This document shows positions 60,360 through 64,000 of a stretch of DNA of 64,000 bases, one piece after another (the stretch's first letter is position 1; each line of letters begins with the position of its first letter). The DNA is from Tectiglobus sp965247245 (GTDB lineage Bacteria; Pseudomonadota; Alphaproteobacteria; Rhizobiales; Hyphomicrobiaceae), in contig CBDFGV010000002.1 in NCBI GenBank assembly GCA_965247245.1, positions 186,001 to 250,000 on the forward strand, given 5' to 3'. Under the pieces are notes generated by a model. The model did not search any database, was not told the DNA's origin, and was given only the letters and a program-made list of their open reading frames with translations. Position numbers and translations under genes: made by a program.

Positions 60360-61830
60360 TGAAGTGTTCAAACCTACGTCTCAGCTGGGTCTCGTCCTGA
60401 CGGGTCTCGACCTTGATCGGACCATTCTTCGCGACGCCAAAAAGCTTACCATTGCTGCCGCGGACATAGGATAGGTGATCGTGCAATCGCTTGTAGGCCC
60501 GGTCGTAGGCCTGGGGGTCACGGGCTGCGACTTGCCCATTGTTGGTAAGGTGTCGGCGCAGGCCCTGATACGATAAGACCGTCAGAAACAGGACGTAGGT
60601 TTGGTTCATGCTGTGGGCTGCATTGGCGCGGCGGGCAAGTCGGATCAGGAACCAGAGCACAGTAAACAGGAGCCGCAAGAGAGCCTGATACAAAGAAATG
60701 CTCTTACCTTCGGTTCTTGGTTTTTCCGATTGCTTGCTCTTCTTTTTGTCGGACCACTTTTTCGGATCGATTAGCGGCGTAAAGAACATCATCCGCCAAC
60801 GCGAGAATGCTGGACGCTTCTCAAGTGACCAGCTGCGGCCAACATGCTCATAATTGGCGAGAAGCATCGTGGCGAGACTGACCGCATCCAGTGAAGCCTC
60901 AACACGAATTGTGCGGTTCTTCAAACCAGGAATGCTTTCGTACGTCTTCTTGAAGTCGGAGCCTCCAACCTTCGGGGCGCCAAACGTAATCACAGCACCG
61001 ACGTCGTACTTCTTGTAGTAGCCACCTGAAAAGTTCTCAGGGTGGTTGGCGAAATGGAACGCTGCCATTTTGGCCAGTGCTCCGCCAAGCGAATGCCCGG
61101 AAAACACGGTTCGCTTAACCAGGCGATCGTCGATCAGGCGGTTGAGCCATCTTTCAACGTCATCACGGACGCTGCCCCACCCAATGGCAAATCCGGTGTG
61201 TCGGGATGGTTCCAACGGCCCAATGACGGGCCCATCCTTCAACTTGCGCTCATCGCTGAGTTCGGTGGTTTGAACCGAGTCAAAGTCAGTCGACCAATCC
61301 TTGAGCGTAAAGAACTCGGTGCCACGAAAGATCAGATAGGCCGTTTCATCCAGTACAAATCCGTAGGCTTGGGTGTCGGCAATCGACTCGCGCGCCTCGA
61401 AAAACCGAAACTCCGTGATCCCATGTGGATGATCTTCGTATAGGTTTTTCTTGATTACCGACGGTTTGTAATATGCCAGCGCGGATTTGTAGGCGAGGAA
61501 CTCGGTCAGCGTGAGTGGTGGCGCTCCCGCATCCCAATCGAAACTGGGGTCATATATCTGGAAGCCCGGATTGTACTGCGTGGGTGGACTACGTTCCAAG
61601 AACCAGATGTACCGTTCGGCCGTTTGTTCAGATACCAATTGCAGGTCGAAATCAGCGTTGGCTTTGCTGCCGTTGTGTTTCGGCATTTGGTCGGCTGTTC
61701 TCAGCGCCAGCTCGTCAGCCTTGTTATGCGATGATCCGTTCACGTGGTTCTGCTGCGCCTGAGTTGCGGCAGGCTGCTGTTGAGAGGCCTTTCCTTCCAG
61801 CGCCTCTAGATATTTCTGCATGCTCGACAT
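60352..61830 (-). CDS. Class 3 lipase family protein
   Basis: A 492-aa alpha/beta-hydrolase of the class 3 (fungal triacylglycerol) lipase family. The nucleophile elbow is VFSGHSLGGALAKMA; the oxyanion strand before it is YLIFRGTEFFTLKDWSTDF; VITFGAPKVGGSDF follows. A hydrophobic stretch near residue 380-400 (LLRLLFTVLWFLIRLA) suggests membrane association, and the N-terminal 60 residues are Gln/Ala-rich and disordered. No signal peptide is visible. Its start is divergent from a TetR regulator gene. Confidence 0.88.
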   Translation of the reverse strand: MSSMQKYLEALEGKASQQQPAATQAQQNHVNGSSHNKADELALRTADQMPKHNGSKANADFDLQLVSEQTAERYIWFLERSPPTQYNPGFQIYDPSFDWDAGAPPLTLTEFLAYKSALAYYKPSVIKKNLYEDHPHGITEFRFFEARESIADTQAYGFVLDETAYLIFRGTEFFTLKDWSTDFDSVQTTELSDERKLKDGPVIGPLEPSRHTGFAIGWGSVRDDVERWLNRLIDDRLVKRTVFSGHSLGGALAKMAAFHFANHPENFSGGYYKKYDVGAVITFGAPKVGGSDFKKTYESIPGLKNRTIRVEASLDAVSLATMLLANYEHVGRSWSLEKRPAFSRWRMMFFTPLIDPKKWSDKKKSKQSEKPRTEGKSISLYQALLRLLFTVLWFLIRLARRANAAHSMNQTYVLFLTVLSYQGLRRHLTNNGQVAARDPQAYDRAYKRLHDHLSYVRGSNGKLFGVAKNGPIKVETRQDETQLRRRFEHFII

Positions 61831-61899
61831 AGCTGTCGCAAGCTTCGAACTAGTTGGGTGGAGCCCGCACCCTAAATTAGCGGGTGAGAATAATAATGG

Positions 61900-61911
61900 T
61901 CAATTCATTGA
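61900..61911. promoter_or_regulatory. Possible TetR-type operator half-site pair
   Basis: TCAATTCATTGA is a 12-bp palindrome (5-2-5) within the AT-rich divergent region between the lipase and TetR genes, 57 bp before the TetR start. Another short imperfect repeat, CACCC / GGGTG, lies at 61869-61885. Confidence 0.3.
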
Positions 61912-61967
61912 ACAAGTTAACGTCTTCACGGCAGCACTTCTGCGCGAATTGAGGTACATTGCCGACT

Positions 61968-62600
61968 ATGAAATGGAAGAATGACGAGCGAAAACGGCGT
62001 GGTTACCACCATGGAAACCTGCGTGAGGCCTTGGTGGAGGCAGCGTTGTCCCTCATCGCCGAGAAGGGCCCAGCAGGTTTCACCTTTGCTGAGGCGGCTC
62101 GTGCTGCCGGTGTTTCCGCGGCTGCACCCTATCGGCACTTTCGTGACAAGGACGCGTTGCTGGCCGGTGTCGCGCGCCTTGGGTTCGAGCGCTTCAGCGA
62201 TATGCTGAGCAAGGCTTGGAATGACGGCAAACCGTCAGCCGAGGTTGCATTTAACAATCTTGGGAACGCTTACCTGGCATTCGCGCGGCAGGAGCCGGCG
62301 TTTTTCACCGCGATGTTTGAGTCCGGTCTTTCTCACGCCGAGTACCCTGAGCTGCGGGAATCCGGTGACCGCGCCTTCGGTGTCCTGCGCGAAGCGTGTG
62401 AGGCCGTCTCGAGCACAATACCATCTGAAAAAAGACCACCAGCCATGATGATGGCGTTACACATCTGGTCATTGTCTCACGGCATTGCTTCCTTGTTCGC
62501 CAGGGGTGACCGCGCCCGGCGACCGATCCCAATGGAGCCCGAGGATTTGCTGGAAGCCGCATCGCTGATTTATATGGATGGACTGAGTAAGGATCGCTGA
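61968..62600 (+). CDS. TetR/AcrR-family transcriptional regulator
   Basis: A 210-aa regulator with an N-terminal TetR helix-turn-helix: GYHHGNLREALVEAALSLIA, then FTFAEAARAAGVSAAAPYRH. The C-terminal ligand domain includes the WHG-type segment HIWSLSHGIASLF. The N-terminal RGYHHGNLR is typical of the WHG subgroup. ATG 61968 is used; TTG 61959 is closer to the GAGG site and cannot be excluded. It is divergent from the lipase and may repress it, or act on the convergent crotonase region. Confidence 0.9.
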   Translation: MKWKNDERKRRGYHHGNLREALVEAALSLIAEKGPAGFTFAEAARAAGVSAAAPYRHFRDKDALLAGVARLGFERFSDMLSKAWNDGKPSAEVAFNNLGNAYLAFARQEPAFFTAMFESGLSHAEYPELRESGDRAFGVLREACEAVSSTIPSEKRPPAMMMALHIWSLSHGIASLFARGDRARRPIPMEPEDLLEAASLIYMDGLSKDR

Positions 62601-62612
62601 AGTCGAGAAGAT

Positions 62613-63368
62613 TTACCGCCCTTCGAAAGTTGGAATGCGCTTTTCGAGACGTGCCGCAACACCTTCAACTGCATCGCGGGTGCCGTAGGTGGCCAGGGCA
62701 CGATCATCCAGGGCCGAGTGCTCGGCATGGAACTGGATGTCCATTTGGCGCAGCATTATGGCTTTCATGGTCCGCATCGAGATTGGCGCATTCATCGCCA
62801 AGCGATCGACGAGTTTCTTTGTGACGGCTTCCAGTTCATCTGGCGCAGCAACCCGCGAGATTATGCCAAGGTCATGCAGACGGCCAGCTGGCATTGGATC
62901 TCCCAGCAACAGGAACTCACGTCCCTGGACTGGGCCGGCGCTGGACATGATCTTCTTCGTCAAAAACCATGTCGTTGAAACGCCCATCTGTGCCAATGGC
63001 ATCATCAAGTAGGTCTCGCTAGAGGCAACGACAAAGTCGCAGTGCAATGCGAGCTCGCAACCACCAGCGATCCCCGGACCATGGACTACAGCCACCACAG
63101 GCAAGGGGTAGCGCTGTACCGCATCAAACATCTGCTCGATGATCACGGCCTGCTCTGGATCCACACCCGTCGTTGCCAGCTGCAAACCGCCACAAAATGC
63201 CGGCCCCTCACCGCGCAACACCGTAACGCGCTCCTCAGGTGGTGGCTCAACCGCGAAGGCTGCGCGCAACTCCTCCATCATTTCTTCATTGAGCGAGTTG
63301 CGCTTTTCCGGACGGTTCAGTGTGACAGTGCGCACAGCACCGTTGGTCTCGACTTTGACGAGGCTCAT
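62613..63368 (-). CDS. Enoyl-CoA hydratase/isomerase family protein
   Basis: A 251-aa crotonase-fold protein: GEGPAFCGGLQLATTG and VHGPGIAGGCELALHCDF give the oxyanion hole, and the C-terminus VAARLEKRIPTFEGR is standard. The position of the usual catalytic Glu reads MPLAQMGVSTTWF, so the acid residue is not conserved and a hydratase reaction is uncertain. It converges with the TetR gene (12 bp). Start ATG 63368 has a GGAGAAAATGA context. Confidence 0.88.
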   Translation of the reverse strand: MSLVKVETNGAVRTVTLNRPEKRNSLNEEMMEELRAAFAVEPPPEERVTVLRGEGPAFCGGLQLATTGVDPEQAVIIEQMFDAVQRYPLPVVAVVHGPGIAGGCELALHCDFVVASSETYLMMPLAQMGVSTTWFLTKKIMSSAGPVQGREFLLLGDPMPAGRLHDLGIISRVAAPDELEAVTKKLVDRLAMNAPISMRTMKAIMLRQMDIQFHAEHSALDDRALATYGTRDAVEGVAARLEKRIPTFEGR

Positions 63369-63602
63369 TCATTTTCTCCGGCTTGGTCATAACTCGCTTT
63401 GCCAAGGTTACAGCAAACTGAACCCACGATGCCAGCAGAGCGACTTCTACAAACTTGATAAATCGCCGATGATCAGTTTCTAACGACCAATTTAACCGTC
63501 AGCTAACACAACACCTGTAGGTTGCACCTATTGATTCAAAGCAGAGTAACCGCTCCTCAAGATGCGAGTTTGACCAGGGAGCAGTTTCAAGGTTTCCGCA
63601 CG

Positions 63603-63956
63603 ATGAACCGAAATCGATTGTCTACCTCGAAGACCATTCAAAGACATGACGATACGAAGGAGATTCCGGTCATATCCTTGACGATCGGTGGCATTTGGGG
63701 CGTGTTCATTGGCCTCGGGCTGATCTATAGCAACGAGAATTATGAACTCATTAAAGCTACCTTAGACGGTGCACAGACCGGGCACCCGAATGGACCACTG
63801 ATCTTCCTGCTGACCGCTTTATCAGTGCCGCTCTTTTTTCTGGTCCTTCTTGTTGGTCTCATTGCCTTCCGTAAGAGTCAGAAATTCTGGCATTTCATTA
63901 TCGGGATTGTCGCCGGTTTTTCCGCTGCCAACATCTTGCAAGCCGTCACATATTAG
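63603..63956 (+). CDS. Small membrane protein of unknown function
   Basis: A 117-aa protein that I do not recognise. It has a polar, basic N-terminus (MNRNRLSTSKTIQRHDD) followed by three hydrophobic segments: SLTIGGIWGVFIGLGLIY, PLIFLLTALSVPLFFLVLLV and WHFIIGIVAGFSAANIL. The frame is open back to 63522, but ATG 63603 is the first Met and no strong ribosome site settles it. No conserved gene partner is visible before the window ends; bases 63957-64000 show nothing further. Confidence 0.5.
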   Translation: MNRNRLSTSKTIQRHDDTKEIPVISLTIGGIWGVFIGLGLIYSNENYELIKATLDGAQTGHPNGPLIFLLTALSVPLFFLVLLVGLIAFRKSQKFWHFIIGIVAGFSAANILQAVTY

Positions 63957-64000
63957 ATTGGCGGCGCCCAACTCCTATTTGTGTCCCCTAGTAGGACCGT

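Noticed and set aside
1..64000. Catabolic cluster as a recently transferred mobile island
   Set aside because: No integrase, transposase, tRNA junction or direct-repeat ends were found, and base composition looks even by eye.

Overview
The window is chromosomal DNA from an alphaproteobacterium. The clearest signs are a circularly permuted two-piece tmRNA gene (56040-56395), the sspB / fumC / DUF4169 / ribbon-helix-helix neighbourhood, and a DUF1134 (EipA-type) envelope protein, all typical of that class. A DMSP-lyase-family cupin, a type I sulfatase and many CoA-ester and flavin enzymes suggest a metabolically versatile, perhaps marine, heterotroph; the genus cannot be named from the sequence. 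I see no insertion sequence, integrase, prophage, CRISPR array, rRNA or tRNA.

Layout. 1-7420: transporter end, TauD-type dioxygenase, Baeyer-Villiger-type monooxygenase, three redox or decarboxylase-like enzymes and two paralogues of the L-2-amino-thiazoline-4-carboxylate hydrolase family. 7421-8073: no conventional gene, but a palindrome, a 49-codon ORF with a good ribosome-binding site, and three back-to-back stem-loops with C-rich loops and anti-Shine-Dalgarno motifs, a likely small-RNA locus. 8074-10692: AlgJ-like/AlgI-like pair for polysaccharide O-acetylation. 11183-16904: SMP-30 lactonase, DMSP-lyase-family cupin, exported fasciclin protein, paired acyl-CoA dehydrogenases, crotonase. 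16929-22233: ArsR regulator, luciferase-like oxidoreductase, VOC protein, divergent ubiD/ubiX-type genes, TIGR02444 protein, AraC regulator. 22346-31408: a molybdenum hydroxylase operon whose large subunit is fused to a CoxG-like domain, followed by an acyl-CoA ligase, a crotonase, a 2-methylfumaryl-CoA-isomerase-like class III CoA-transferase and two MaoC hydratases.

31708-32856 encodes an exported, extremely basic protein built from 11- and 7-residue Val-Gly/Lys repeats with an Arg-rich tail, the strangest protein in the window. 32942-41424: sulfatase, SDR, MFS transporter, then a CoA-transferase / luciferase-like oxidoreductase / acyl-CoA ligase / nucleoside deoxyribosyltransferase run. 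41458-50130: SDR and crotonase, a divergent hydantoin racemase/dihydropyrimidinase module with a transporter, another SDR, a fumarylacetoacetase-fold hydratase, a 3-hydroxyisobutyrate-dehydrogenase-like enzyme and a D-cysteine-desulfhydrase-like PLP enzyme.

50272-63956 is more housekeeping in character: transglycosylase-like protein, EipA-like protein, DUF937 protein, thymidylate synthase, CPBP protease, potassium-channel-like protein, tmRNA, SspB, NIPSNAP, fumarase C, DUF4169, RHH protein, lipase, TetR regulator, crotonase and a small membrane protein. The tmRNA and SspB sit side by side: the tmRNA adds the degradation tag and SspB delivers tagged proteins to ClpXP. The catabolic half reads as several short modules for activating unusual acids to CoA esters, oxidising and hydrating them, and decarboxylating them; their substrates cannot be read from sequence alone.
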